From contig NZ_CP097128.1 in the NCBI RefSeq assembly GCF_023330685.1, positions 496,001 through 560,000 of the forward strand: a stretch of 64,000 nt of DNA. Reading direction: 5' to 3'. The notes beneath the pieces were generated by a model. It ran no database searches. It saw only the letters and a list, made by a program, of their open reading frames with translations, and was not told the origin of the DNA. This document shows, piece after piece, positions 35,181 through 44,324 of the stretch. Each line of letters opens with the position of its first letter. The first letter of the stretch is position 1. This stretch comes from Conexibacter sp. DBS9H8 (GTDB taxonomy: Bacteria; Actinomycetota; Thermoleophilia; Solirubrobacterales; Solirubrobacteraceae). The position numbers and the translations under genes are program-made.

Positions 35181-36844
35181 ATGAAGGGCGGTCGGGCCCG
35201 GTGACTCGATCCGCGTGGCCGCTCCTGGCGGCGGCGCGGGAGGTGGCCGGTCCTCGCTCCCGAATTGCAAGTTCGACGCTGCACGGATTACGGCCGTGCG
35301 GCTGGACAACCCAAGAGGAGGACCGGCCGTGGAGAACGCTACGCGTTGGATCGGTATCGACCTGCACCGCCGCCGCTGACAGATCGCGGTGCTCGACGAG
35401 CAGGGCGAACTGACCTTGTCCAAACGGATCGTGAACGACCGTGACACGTTCCGGGAGTTGCTCGGCGACCCCGCCAGCGCGCATGTCGTGCTGGAGGCGA
35501 CCTACGGCTGGGAGTGGCTCGCGGAGCTGCTCGAAGAAGCCGGCTATGACCTGCACCTCGCGCACCCGCTCCGCACCCGGGCGATCGCGGCCGCCCGCGT
35601 GAAGACCGACGCGATCGACGCCAAGACCCTCGCGCAGTTGCTGCGCGCCGGGTTCCTCCCCGAGGCGTACATCGCGCCGCGCGAGCTGCGGGACCTCCGC
35701 GAGCTGCTGCGGCATCGCGCGACGCTGACCCGGATGCGGTCCGCGATCAAGAACCGTGTGCACGCGATCCTCGCCAAGCACGGCATCGCGAACGAGTACT
35801 CCGACCTGTTCGGCAAAGGCGGCCGCGAGTTGCTCACCAACCTTGAGCTACGCGACGCGCCACGTCGCCGGCTCGACAGCCTGCTCGCGTTGATCGAGGA
35901 CTTCGACCGGGAGATCAACGACACCACGACCGAGATCGAGCAGCGCGCGAAACTCGATGACCGCGTCGAGGTGCTGACCCAGATCCGCGGGGTCGGGCGC
36001 TACACCGCGATGCTGATCGTCGCCGAGGTCGGCGACGTGCACCGCTTCCCGACCGCGCGGCATCTCTGCGCCTGGGCCGGCCTCACACCCAGCGTCCGCT
36101 CCTCGGACGGGAAAGCCCGGATCGGGCACATCACCCGGCAAGGCTCGCCGGCGCTGCGCTGGGCGCTTGTCGAAGCCGCGCAGAAGATCACCACCGGATC
36201 AGGACCCTTGCGCGAGAAATACGAGCGGATCGCGAAACGGCGCGGCGCGAAGATCGCGAAGGTCGCGATCGCCCGGGAGATCCTGACCCTTGCCTTCTAC
36301 GGACTACGCGACGGAGAGATCCGTTGCCTAGCGCGCCGCAGCCGCGCGAGCGCGAAAGAGAAGCTGGCGGCCGCAGCGTGAACCGCCGCGCGCTCACAAG
36401 CAGCAAGGCTTGCGCCCACGACCACGGCGCGATGCGCACGCTCGGGCGAGCTCGACGTTTGTCATGGCCTCGCTAGCACCAGGACGGCCGCCCACTTGAT
36501 TGAGCCCCCGAGCACCGCAGGACACACTGGTCCGCCCCGCGCGACCGGATGGATGACTGGAGCACGCTCCACAGCCGGACCGCCGTCAGCGACCCGGCCC
36601 CCGACCACCCGCGCCCCCTGATGACCAGGCAGGCGCCGCCTGCCGCTCCGCCACCAAGATCAGACCCGGTCCCACGACGCCCGCACGACGGGGCGCGGCA
36701 GCACGCTCACCGACACCCACTCGCCGATCACCACCACGCCACGACAACAGCCCAGAACTACAGGCGATCAGACGAAGATCAGCGGCTCCGAGGCACGAAC
36801 GTCAAAAACGGCCGAGCGCCTCTTGACTTCAAACCGCCCTTCAT
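35181..36844 (+). mobile_element. IS110-family insertion sequence (copy 2)
   Basis: ATGAAGGGCGGT (35181-35192) and its perfect inverse ACCGCCCTTCAT (36833-36844) bracket a transposase. The right-end sequence TCTTGAC-N9-CCGCCCTTCAT resembles the right end of copy 1. The left non-coding end is 148 bp and highly structured; the right non-coding part (463 bp) is long for the family and may contain foreign DNA. No target duplication is seen. The boundary call is inference from the repeats. Confidence 0.6.
35329..36381 (+). pseudogene. IS110-family transposase with in-frame stop
   Basis: From GTG 35329 (AGGAGG just before) the protein begins MENATRWIGIDLHRRR and meets TGA at 35377-35379; the same frame then runs open for 330 residues (IAVLDEQGELTLSKR; TQIRGVGRYTAMLIVAEVGD; SDGKARIGHITRQGSPALRW). 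The first catalytic Asp (GIDLH) lies before the stop, so re-initiation at GTG 35389 would give an enzyme lacking it. This is a substitution, not a frameshift, so the copy is probably dead unless the stop is read through. Confidence 0.82.
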
Positions 36845-36871
36845 GGATGACTTCAAACCGCCCTTCATGGA
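36824..36871. repeat. two tandem copies of the IS110 right-end 24-mer
   Basis: Two perfect 24-bp copies (36824-36847 and 36848-36871), each containing CCGCCCTTCATGGA, which is the end of IS110 copy 2. The duplicated right end lies directly downstream of the hypothetical gene at 36891. It could be the trace of a second insertion or of circular-intermediate integration. Confidence 0.75.
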
Positions 36872-36890
36872 TGACAAACAGACCTCCATA

Positions 36891-37862
36891 TCAGTTCTTG
36901 ATCGTAAATCGGTAGCGGCGCAAACCCGGATGGCCCGGGCGGATGAACCTCGGAACTCTGTACCAGAAAGACTTGCCGGTATCACGTTCGCGCGGGAAGC
37001 CACCAAGAACTACGATGAGCTCGTCGCCGATCTCGTAGTGACCGCTGGCGAAGGTGGGCTCGAACTGGCCTAGCCCACGCAACTTCATGTCCCAGATTCT
37101 GTCGCCAGCCTCGACGGCGAGCATGGCTTCGCCACCCTGATGCGTGAGCAGTCGGGTGGTGATGTTGATGTTCTCATCGAGGAGGGCGAAGAGTTGTATT
37201 GGTGCGAAAACTTCTATTGGGCGCCGGTCGCCGCGGCTGTGAATCTCACCTGGGAATGCGCTGAGGCCCGCAAGTGGCAATGAAAGGCTGAGGGCGGGAC
37301 TGATCCGTGCTATGTCGGTGGACGCGGCAAGCGCAGGGTCGCGACCCGAGATGATCGCCTCGATTGACGCGGGGACGGTGGACTCCCCGTGCGTAAGGCG
37401 GGCGATGGTTTCGAGTACGTCGTGTTGGAATTTCGCCACGACGGCCTCCGTCTCGGCCATGCGCGCCGCCATTACACTGACCGAGTAGTCGAGTTTCTCG
37501 TCGGTCGATGCGGCTTGCGTCAGGCCAACGATCTCGAGGACGGACGCATCGCTTGGAATGGCACCGGCGGCTAGCAGTTCGGTGGTGATTCGGGCCGTGA
37601 GGCCAGGACGCTCGTCGTAGTCACCACCCACGGTGAGGTATGTGATGTCGTCGCCGAACTCGAGGACTGCAAACGCTTGCTGGGCTCCGTCGATCTCAAG
37701 CGTTCCGGCAGCTAACGAAGTGTCCTGACCGTTCCCGCCCTTGACTTCGGTAAACGTGGCGCCGGCGGCTTCCCAGACGGCCCGTGTCATCGCCAGGGTG
37801 GCGGCGACGCTGCCTGAGGCGCTGGATGCCCCGGGCTGCCAATTGATGGTGGCGGTGGTCAT
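36891..37862 (-). CDS. unrecognised protein of the island, third gene of a set
   Basis: 323 residues, no family recognised. The chain has a mixed alpha/beta look: TTATINWQPGASSASGSVAA, a LEFGDDITYLTVGGDYDERP strand pair, a helical central part (MAARMAETEAVVAKFQHDVL) and a beta-rich C-terminus ending RFTIKN. No signal peptide or membrane segment. ATG 37862 overlaps the upstream gene's stop (ATGA), so the two are co-translated. Its codon use is less GC-biased than the chromosome's, suggesting transfer. Function unknown. Confidence 0.65.
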   Translation of the reverse strand: MTTATINWQPGASSASGSVAATLAMTRAVWEAAGATFTEVKGGNGQDTSLAAGTLEIDGAQQAFAVLEFGDDITYLTVGGDYDERPGLTARITTELLAAGAIPSDASVLEIVGLTQAASTDEKLDYSVSVMAARMAETEAVVAKFQHDVLETIARLTHGESTVPASIEAIISGRDPALAASTDIARISPALSLSLPLAGLSAFPGEIHSRGDRRPIEVFAPIQLFALLDENINITTRLLTHQGGEAMLAVEAGDRIWDMKLRGLGQFEPTFASGHYEIGDELIVVLGGFPRERDTGKSFWYRVPRFIRPGHPGLRRYRFTIKN

Positions 37863-38209
37863 GGCGCGTACTCGTGAAGCGATTGGGCGATCTTTACGAA
37901 TGCGATCGACAGCTTCACAACATCTAGATTATCGGCAGGCACGAGAAATTCGCCCAATTTGCGCCAGAAGACCTGCGGCCCGTTCCAATTATCGGGCGCT
38001 TGGAATGACCAAAATTCGAAGCCACGGTCGCTGGGGGGCAGACGACCGCGGTGCGCCTGCGCAGCTGGGTCGAGGCCGAATACCGGAGGTTCGCCCCAAA
38101 GCTCGCCGCTGAGGACTTGCTTCACGATGGTGGTCGCGTTCTGCGTGCCTGAGACGAGCCTATAGAACGGGCCGTGAACTGAACGTGTGTCGTATCCGAC
38201 TCTGGTCAC
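37859..38209 (-). CDS. unrecognised small protein, second gene of the set
   Basis: 116 residues from GTG 38209. Trp- and Phe-containing segments FEFWSFQAPDNWNGPQVFWR and a terminal helix (VVKLSIAFVKIAQSLHEYAP). No known domain. The stop overlaps the next start (ATGA). The gap to the upstream gene is 206 bp, so a separate promoter is possible. Whether the three genes act as one system is inference from orientation, coupling and shared low-GC character. Confidence 0.6.
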   Translation of the reverse strand: MTRVGYDTRSVHGPFYRLVSGTQNATTIVKQVLSGELWGEPPVFGLDPAAQAHRGRLPPSDRGFEFWSFQAPDNWNGPQVFWRKLGEFLVPADNLDVVKLSIAFVKIAQSLHEYAP

Positions 38210-38415
38210 GCGCTAGATCCGTTCATCGCGCATGCGTTTTAGTGGGTTGGGCGGACGATGTCACGCCAGGGTGCGGCGCCCGCAGGTACCCTGACTCGTG
38301 CGGAAACCAGCGCGAGCGCTTTTGTCTTCTGGCTAACCGGCGCGAGGTGATTGCTTTGGCGACCGTCGGTGGGCGGGCTCGGCTGGCCGCTACTGACTCA
38401 GTGCGCTCGGCCACG

Positions 38416-39663
38416 CTAGGACTTCCTCTGGCGCAGATAGGCAACGACGCTCGCGGCGCCATCTTGCCTTGGAGGAATCAGCGCTCCGATGGTCCATTTT
38501 GCGATCGCGCTGAGCCCGGCTGCGGCTACGGCACTGGTCGTGCCGCCGAGGGCCGCGCCGGTCGCGCCCGCCGCTGCCACGCCAGAGGCGAAATCGACTG
38601 AGAGCTCCGGTCCAGTGCTGAACAGACGACGTATTGCTTTCGCTTCGTCTCGAACGCGACGCTCCACCGGGCCAAGTGCATCCTCGAGTACCTGCGCACT
38701 ATCAGCCGCAAAATCAGCGCCGCCCGCTGGGATTGTAGATAGTCCGCGCGCCGCCTGACGAAGCGCGATTCGCCAATCCTCCATCGCTCCTTCTTTGATC
38801 CTGAGAGTGCTCACAGCGTCGAGCGTGAGCCCATCGAGCAAAGGAAGTTCGGAGGCGTGGAGGGCGGCGAGTACTTTCAGATCCGTTCCGGTTATCCGCC
38901 TCAGTTCGTTCTTCGCGGCCTGGCACCGCAGCTCGAATAGACGCCAATCGGTAGCTGACGGCGGTACGTACGCGGCACCAGCAGCAGCCGCCACAGCCAG
39001 CGTCTTGTTCAGATAGTAAGAGGGGTTGCCGCCAATTTCGAGTCGCCGGTCCTTGTCGCTCGCCAGGCCACCGGCGCCGGAGAGGCTTTGTTGCATTCCG
39101 CGGGTGGAGTTCCGAGTCACTGGCTGAACGTCAACTGGCGCCTGGACCGCTTCAATGAAGGCGTCATTGCGAAGGTCATGCCGGACTGCGCTGAGAATGC
39201 CGTCTTGCGCGCGAATGACGAGCTGCAACTGCGGAACCAAGACTGCGGCGCCCGCGGTGACTAAGGGCTCCACACTGTGAAGCGCCGGCACCGCCCACCG
39301 CAGCACCGCGACGTTGCGCTCTCTATCGCTCTGATTAGCGACCCAACCGTCGTTGATGAGAATGTGCCCCTCGGAGCTCGCCACCGCGGCGCCGTTCCTG
39401 TATCGGACCACGTCAAGTGGTTGTATGCGGGAGCGGTCTGCGCAGAACCAATCGGCAAGTGGATCGTGAAGGACCACCTGATCCGCGTACAGCAACATCG
39501 TGGCCAAGATTTCTCGAGGCTGAGCAGCGGCGAAGTGACCGCCGACCCAGGCTCCAAGGTCCACGCGAAGCCGAGGGCCTTCCGGGGCGCGCCAGGTCAC
39601 GTCGGTAGAAGTGGTGTAACGAGCGCCTGAGGTCGGAGCGGTTCCGACCACCGTGGTGCTCAT
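38416..39663 (-). CDS. unrecognised protein, first gene of the set; 5' end replaced by IS256 end
   Basis: About 415 residues. LRVDLGAWVGGHFAAAQPRE and MLLYADQVVLHDPLADWF are in the N-terminal part; the C-terminal region has a Gly/Ala-rich hydrophobic stretch (VDFASGVAAAGATGAALGGT, then VAAAGLSAIAKW), possibly membrane-inserting. The first ~18 residues are read from the terminal sequence of the IS256 element, which starts at 39610, so the native start has been lost and expression may now depend on the element. No family recognised. Confidence 0.6.
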   Translation of the reverse strand: MSTTVVGTAPTSGARYTTSTDVTWRAPEGPRLRVDLGAWVGGHFAAAQPREILATMLLYADQVVLHDPLADWFCADRSRIQPLDVVRYRNGAAVASSEGHILINDGWVANQSDRERNVAVLRWAVPALHSVEPLVTAGAAVLVPQLQLVIRAQDGILSAVRHDLRNDAFIEAVQAPVDVQPVTRNSTRGMQQSLSGAGGLASDKDRRLEIGGNPSYYLNKTLAVAAAAGAAYVPPSATDWRLFELRCQAAKNELRRITGTDLKVLAALHASELPLLDGLTLDAVSTLRIKEGAMEDWRIALRQAARGLSTIPAGGADFAADSAQVLEDALGPVERRVRDEAKAIRRLFSTGPELSVDFASGVAAAGATGAALGGTTSAVAAAGLSAIAKWTIGALIPPRQDGAASVVAYLRQRKS

Positions 39664-41101
39664 GCTCGTCGGCTCAACCACGAGTCGTTCGAGAAGGAGA
39701 CACCACGATGGTCGTAGAGCAGAGCATGACGGTTGCTGATGTCGTTGCCCAGGTCGGTGATGGGCGGTTGGAGGACTTTCTGCGCGCGGCGGTCTCGCTT
39801 GTCGCGAGGGAGATCATGGAGGCGGAGGTGTCCGTCGAGGTCGGTGCTGGCCGGGGTGAGATCGCGCCGGGGGCCAGGGTCACGCATCGGAACGGGTATC
39901 GGTCGAGGGCGTGGGAGACGCGGGTCGGGGAGATCGATCTGTTGATCCCGCGCAAGCGGTCGGGGGACGCGTACTTCCCGTCGTTCTTGGAGCCGCGTCG
40001 CCGTGCTGAGCAGGCGATCGTGGCGGTCGTGATGGAGGCGTACGTGAACGGCGTCAGCACCCGGAAGGTCGACCGGTTGGTCGAGCAGATCGGTGTGGAG
40101 GGGATGACCAAGGACCGGGTCTCGGCGATCTGCCGTGGGCTGGACGGGCAGGTCAAGCAGTTCCGGGAGCGGCCGCTGCTGGGCGCGTATCCGTATGTGT
40201 GGCTGGATGCCAAGCACGTCAAGGTTCGTGACCAAGGCCGGGTCGTGTCCAAGGCGCTGGTGGTCGCCTATGCGGTGCATGAGACCGGTTGCCGGGAGGT
40301 GATCGGCCTGGACATCGGCGAGGTCGAGTCCGGCGTGTTCTGGACCGAGTTCCTGCTCTCGCTCAAGCGGCGCGGGTTGGCCGGCACGCAGCTGGTGATC
40401 TCCGACCAGCACGAGGGGTTGAAGGCCGCGATCGCTCGCGTGTTCTGCTGCCCGTGGCAGCGCTGCACAGTCCACTTCTGTCGGGACATGGTGATGCACT
40501 GCCGTCGTGACCAGCGCGGGCTGGTCGCCGCCGCGCTGCGGGAGGTGTTCAACGCCGAGAACCAGGCCGACGCACGAGCCCGCGTGACGCAGGTGATCGA
40601 GAAGCTGACCGGCACCACGCCGAAGGTGTGCGCGCTGTTGGAGGCCGCCGAGGAAGACCTGATCGCGTTCTACGCGCTGCCCGCCGATCACTGGGTCAAG
40701 CTGCGGTCCACGAACCCGCTGGAGCGGGTCAACAAGGAGATCGGCCGCCGCTCTGACGTGGTCGGGATCTTCCCCAACGACGCCGCGGCGATCCGCTTGG
40801 CCGGCGCGCTGCTCGCCGAGCAGAACGATGAGTGGGCTGTCGCTCGCCGCTACCTGTCGGTCGAGTCGATGGCGCTCGTTCTGACCGGCCCGCAGGACTC
40901 GCCCGTCGAGCTGATCACGCCCGTGGTCGAGGAGCTACCGGTTGCGGCCTGACCCCACCACGATGACGCGCCCGCGCGTGACGGCCTTCGGCCTCGCCCT
41001 CCGGGCTCGGCCTCAGGCCGACACGCGCGGCAAGCTCGGAAGGAGGCCGCTGCTCAGCCGGAGCTGAGACACGAAGTCGCTGACGAGCGGGTTACACCAC
41101 T
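39610..41101 (+). mobile_element. IS256-family insertion sequence
   Basis: AGTGGTGTAAC (39610-39620) and GTTACACCACT (41091-41101) are inverted ends around a mutator-type transposase; similarity of the ends continues imperfectly inward. The expected 8-9-bp target duplication is not seen (GTCGGTAGA on the left, CAATCCGAC on the right), so a deletion or recombination next to the element is likely. Its left end interrupts the 5' end of the gene at 38416. Confidence 0.75.
39708..40952 (+). CDS. IS256-family (mutator) transposase
   Basis: 414 residues, intact. The DDE residues are seen in YPYVWLDAKHVKVRDQGR (Asp), LVISDQHEGLKAAI (Asp) and STNPLERVNKEIGRRS (Glu), and WQRCTVHFCRDM is the characteristic C/H region. 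ATG 39708 is preceded by AAGGAG. It cuts and pastes the element through single-stranded circular intermediates. No frameshifts, unlike most IS genes here. Confidence 0.92.
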   Translation: MVVEQSMTVADVVAQVGDGRLEDFLRAAVSLVAREIMEAEVSVEVGAGRGEIAPGARVTHRNGYRSRAWETRVGEIDLLIPRKRSGDAYFPSFLEPRRRAEQAIVAVVMEAYVNGVSTRKVDRLVEQIGVEGMTKDRVSAICRGLDGQVKQFRERPLLGAYPYVWLDAKHVKVRDQGRVVSKALVVAYAVHETGCREVIGLDIGEVESGVFWTEFLLSLKRRGLAGTQLVISDQHEGLKAAIARVFCCPWQRCTVHFCRDMVMHCRRDQRGLVAAALREVFNAENQADARARVTQVIEKLTGTTPKVCALLEAAEEDLIAFYALPADHWVKLRSTNPLERVNKEIGRRSDVVGIFPNDAAAIRLAGALLAEQNDEWAVARRYLSVESMALVLTGPQDSPVELITPVVEELPVAA

Positions 41102-41331
41102 CAATCCGACTTGACTGCGCGCCAGCTCTGGTAGTGGGTCTGCACCGCGTACGCCAGCTCTGCGATCTCGTCAACGGTGAGCTCTTCAAGGCGGCCTGCG
41201 CTTAGGTCCGGACCGAGTACTTCTCGCAGCATGTCGACGATTGTGTTCTCCACAAGCCCATGATGCCGAAGCGTCCGAGCCTCGCTCACCGACTGTTCGT
41301 CGGCAGTGGTCGCATGAGCGGCGACCGGCAT
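41101..41331 (-). CDS. small hypothetical protein between two insertion sequences
   Basis: About 76 residues (from ATG 41331). VENTIVDMLREVLGPDLSAG and ELTVDEIAELAYAVQTHYQS look like a compact helical protein. The stop codon is formed partly by the IS256 end, and the IS5 element lies just upstream, so either end may be altered. Could be an antitoxin-like or orphan fragment; no family recognised. Confidence 0.4.
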   Translation of the reverse strand: MPVAAHATTADEQSVSEARTLRHHGLVENTIVDMLREVLGPDLSAGRLEELTVDEIAELAYAVQTHYQSWRAVKSD

Positions 41332-41387
41332 CCGTTCGCCTTGTGTGACAACAGCACGACGGCCAGCCGGGGGAGCGGCCACCCTAA

Positions 41388-42358
41388 GAGCCTGTCTCAG
41401 TTACCCCGAGGAAGGTCGATTGAGATCGGCGTCGTACGTGGTCTGCAATGCAAACTTATGTAGACCAGCTACAGGAGCCGGCTGACGCGGTTGTGGGGAG
41501 CGAGATCGTCGAGCGGCCGGTCACGATGGCAGGGATCTTCAGGATCCCTGACCCGATGTGGGAGCGGATCGCGCCGTTGATCCCGGCGCCGGCGAAGGTT
41601 CATCGGTTCGGGGGTGGCGCGCCCCGTATCCCGCGGACCGGGTCGTGCTCGACGCGATCTTCTTCGTGCTGCGCATGGGCTGTCAGTGGCATGCGCTGGA
41701 TGCGACCGGGATCTGCTCAGGCGCGACTGCGCACCGTCGCTTTCAGGAATGCGAGCAGGCCGGGCTCTTCGATGCGTTGTGGGCGGCGGCGCTGGCTGAC
41801 TATGACGCGGGCGTGGGGCTCGATTGGTCGTTCATGTCGATCGATGGATCGATGGGAAAAGCCCGCTGGGAGGCGGTGCTACGGGCCCGAACCCGACCGA
41901 TCGCGGGAAGCTCGGGGTCAAGCGCAGCGTGATGACCGACACCGCCGGAATCCCTGTCGGGGTCGTGATCGACGGCGCCAACCGCAACGACTGCAAGCTG
42001 TGTGAGCAGACGATCCTGAGCATCCCGGTCCCACGGCCCGCGCCGACCCCCGAGCAGCCCCAAGGAGTGTGCTTGGACAAGGCCTATGACCACCAGTTCG
42101 TCCGTGAGATCCTCACCAACCTGGACCTCACCCCGCACATCCGCAGCCGCGGCGAGGAAGCCAAAGACCTCCGAGACGATCCCATGCGCCGCGCGCGACG
42201 CTGGGTAGTGGAGCGGATCCACTCCTGGATCAACCGCTACAGAGCGATGCTGGTTCGCTGGTCTGAGAAGACCGAGAATCACGAGGCGCTACTGAAGCTC
42301 ACGCTCGCGCTGATCACGTGGCAACAACTCGGGGTTCTGGGGTAACTGAGACAGGCTC
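41388..42358 (+). mobile_element. IS5-family (IS427-like) insertion sequence
   Basis: 971 bp with perfect inverted ends GAGCCTGTCTCAGTTACCCC (start) and GGGGTAACTGAGACAGGCTC (end), flanked by a TAA target duplication (41385-41387 and 42359-42361). The intact ends and duplication suggest recent insertion. Confidence 0.88.
41448..42345 (+). pseudogene. IS5-family transposase, orfA/orfB with -1 slip site and one extra frameshift
   Basis: The N-terminal part (PMWERIAPLIPAPAKVHRFG) is in one frame to ~41636, VVLDAIFFVLRMGCQWHALD to SFMSIDGSMGKA in the next, and the rest (GATGPNPTDRGKLGVKRSVM, then RRWVVERIHSWINRYRAMLV) in the third. The second change occurs exactly at G-GGA-AAA (41854-41860), a canonical -1 slippery heptamer in the correct phase, so it is probably programmed. 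The first change needs one extra base in a C-run and is either a mutation or an error. Asp in SIDGS and the late Glu belong to the DDE triad. Confidence 0.82.
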
Positions 42359-42361
42359 TAA

Positions 42362-42800
42362 GGCTAAGGCCAGGCTATTCCTTCTACCTACAGGGGGCTC
42401 TAAAGCGGACGATCGCTTCGGCGACGATCCGCTGGCGCGGCCGTGCCGTCCACGGACGAGTCCTCCGCCACGGTAGCGCTCGCCCCGCATCCCGCGCAAA
42501 GCGCGACTGGCGGGGATGGCTCCAACATGTCCGCGCGGATGCGGATGTAGGCCTGCACGCTGGGCGTACTCCTTGTTCAGGCACGGCTGCTCCACGTGCT
42601 GGGGCGCTCCTGGGCTGCGACAGCGGTGGTGAGTGCTGCGTTGGACTTGGAGTGGCCCGTTGGGACGATCGGGTGCGGGTCTCACTTGGCACGGGCGATG
42701 GCACCACCCGCGTTAGGTCAGTTAGGGTCGGTCGGCGGACCGGCGACAGCGAGATGGTCCGCGGTTGGCGGGCCGGCCTGGGAGACCGGCCCCTGTCCTG
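42362..42800. other. intergenic stretch without a supported gene
   Basis: About 440 bp between the IS5 element and the YCII gene. Open frames on both strands are short and without recognisable domains. Probably residual island DNA. Confidence 0.45.
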
Positions 42801-43136
42801 TCAACCGATGGCGCTCTTCGCGCTCGATGAGGCTTGCATTGTCTCGGGGCTTACCGGGGTGATTTCGCCGACCTCGATCCCACCGCCGATCTGGATCAGC
42901 GGGCAGGCGGAGGCGAGCTCGATCGCCTGCTCGGTCGTTTCGGCGGTGATCACGCTGTAGCCGGACAGCTTCGTGCCCGCGCCGGTGACGCCGACCGTCT
43001 CGCGGCTGAAGATCGGGTTGCCGAGGTCCTCCAGGTGGGAGCTGATCCCTTGGAAGTAGCCGCCCCATTCGGCGGTCGAGACGCCGCCGGGCTCATAGTC
43101 GGTCGGCGCACGGAAGCTGAACAGATAGCTGGGCAT
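42801..43136 (-). CDS. YCII-related (DGPF) domain protein
   Basis: 111 residues. A dimeric alpha-beta barrel type with MPSYLFSFRAPTDYEPGG, VTGAGTKLSGYSVITAETTE and the conserved ELASACPLIQIGGGIEVGEI, where a Cys-Pro follows the helix as in many YCII proteins. The start at 43136 has GGAGGG before it. It lies 47 bp after the ECF sigma gene, the classic ECF-YCII pairing; the protein is thought to modulate or accompany the sigma factor. No enzymatic activity is proven. Confidence 0.88.
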   Translation of the reverse strand: MPSYLFSFRAPTDYEPGGVSTAEWGGYFQGISSHLEDLGNPIFSRETVGVTGAGTKLSGYSVITAETTEQAIELASACPLIQIGGGIEVGEITPVSPETMQASSSAKSAIG

Positions 43137-43183
43137 GGAGCCCTCCTGGTGTCGGGCCGGCTCGTGCCGGCGTTTTTGGGTGC

Positions 43184-44224
43184 CTATAACCGGTCAGACA
43201 CCAGTTCGGGCGCGCAGGGGTCGCTTGGGAGCCCGAGCCGTCCCATGTACGTCGGACCGATGAACCACGTCAGCGCGGCGATCTGCGATCCGGTCAGCGT
43301 CAGCACCAGCAGGCCCACGGGCATCGCCAGCCCGGTGGCGGGGGCGATCCGGTAGACGCCGAGCGCTGGCTGGAAGTTCACGCGGGCCGGCAGCACACGC
43401 GCTGGCATTCCCGTGCGCCACTCGGCAATCGCCGCCAGGAACCGGCCGATCGGGCCGGGCCCGTGATACTCGTGGTTGGCCGGCGGCATCCGGAACCAGG
43501 CGTGCTCGGTCACCAGCGCGACCATGCCGTCGATGTCGTCGGCGACGAACGCCTGGACGAAGCGCTCCAGGAGGTCGCGCTCCTCCGGCGATCGCGCCGC
43601 CGGCGGGGTGAGCCGGTCGGGCAGCTCCTCGGCGAGCGTCGTGCGGGCCCGCCGCAGCGCACTCTTCACCGCGTCGACGCTCATCTCAAGCATCGCCGCC
43701 GTCTCGTCTGCGCGGAAGCCGAGCACGTCACGCAGTACGAGCACCGCGCGCTGGCGCCCGGAGAGCTGCTGCAGCGCGCCGAGGAACGTGATCTCGACCG
43801 ACTCTCGCGCCTCGTAGCGGGCCGCCGGGCCGGGGACGGCGTCGGCCAGCCAGCCAAGGCGGTCCTCGGGGTAGGGCTCGAGCCAATGCGGGTCGGACAT
43901 CCGGGTCGGCGCGGGGATCGGAAACGGCGGTTCTGGGGCCACCGGAGGCCGGCGTGACGCGTCACGCAGCGCGTTCAGGCACCGGTTCGTCGCGATCCGG
44001 TACAGCCAGGTTCGTAGGCTGGCCCGACGCTCGAACTCGGCGAGGCTGCGCCAGGCCGCCAGCATCGTCTCCTGGAGGACGTCCTCGGCGTCGTGCAGCG
44101 AGCCGAGCATCCGATAGCAGTGCAGCTCGAGCTCGCGGCGCAGTGGGTCGGTCAACTCGCGGAAGGCGAGCTCATCGCCGCGCGAGGCTCGCTCAAGCAG
44201 TGGGGTGCTCAAGATCGTGATCAT
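43184..44224 (-). CDS. ECF sigma factor with C-terminal SnoaL-like domain
   Basis: 346 residues from ATG 44224. Region 2 is visible in HCYRMLGSLHDAEDVLQETM and ASLRTWLYRIATNRCLNALR, region 4 in VLRDVLGFRADETAAMLEMS and DAVKSALRRARTTL, and a C-terminal SnoaL-like domain (VQAFVADDIDGMVALVTEHA) follows, as in ECF41/ECF56-type factors. These are regulated by their own C-terminal domain rather than by an anti-sigma factor. The open frame upstream of 44224 is not homologous and overlaps the divergent MFS gene. Confidence 0.9.
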   Translation of the reverse strand: MITILSTPLLERASRGDELAFRELTDPLRRELELHCYRMLGSLHDAEDVLQETMLAAWRSLAEFERRASLRTWLYRIATNRCLNALRDASRRPPVAPEPPFPIPAPTRMSDPHWLEPYPEDRLGWLADAVPGPAARYEARESVEITFLGALQQLSGRQRAVLVLRDVLGFRADETAAMLEMSVDAVKSALRRARTTLAEELPDRLTPPAARSPEERDLLERFVQAFVADDIDGMVALVTEHAWFRMPPANHEYHGPGPIGRFLAAIAEWRTGMPARVLPARVNFQPALGVYRIAPATGLAMPVGLLVLTLTGSQIAALTWFIGPTYMGRLGLPSDPCAPELVSDRL

Positions 44225-44324
44225 TGTTTCTCTTGACACCGCCACGCTCGGAAAAGGGGCGCGACACGTTTGCGCCGCCGCCGGTGTCTGCACCTCCAAC
44301 CAATCGAACCGGAGGTGACCTGTG

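Noticed and set aside
36824..36871. CRISPR-like repeat
   Set aside because: Only two perfect copies in direct tandem with no spacer; explained by the IS110 end.
39601..41110. Target-site duplication for the IS256 element
   Set aside because: The 8-9 bases on either side do not match.
41448..42345. Treating both frame changes of the IS5 transposase as decay
   Set aside because: The second coincides with an in-phase canonical slippery heptamer, so it is more likely programmed.
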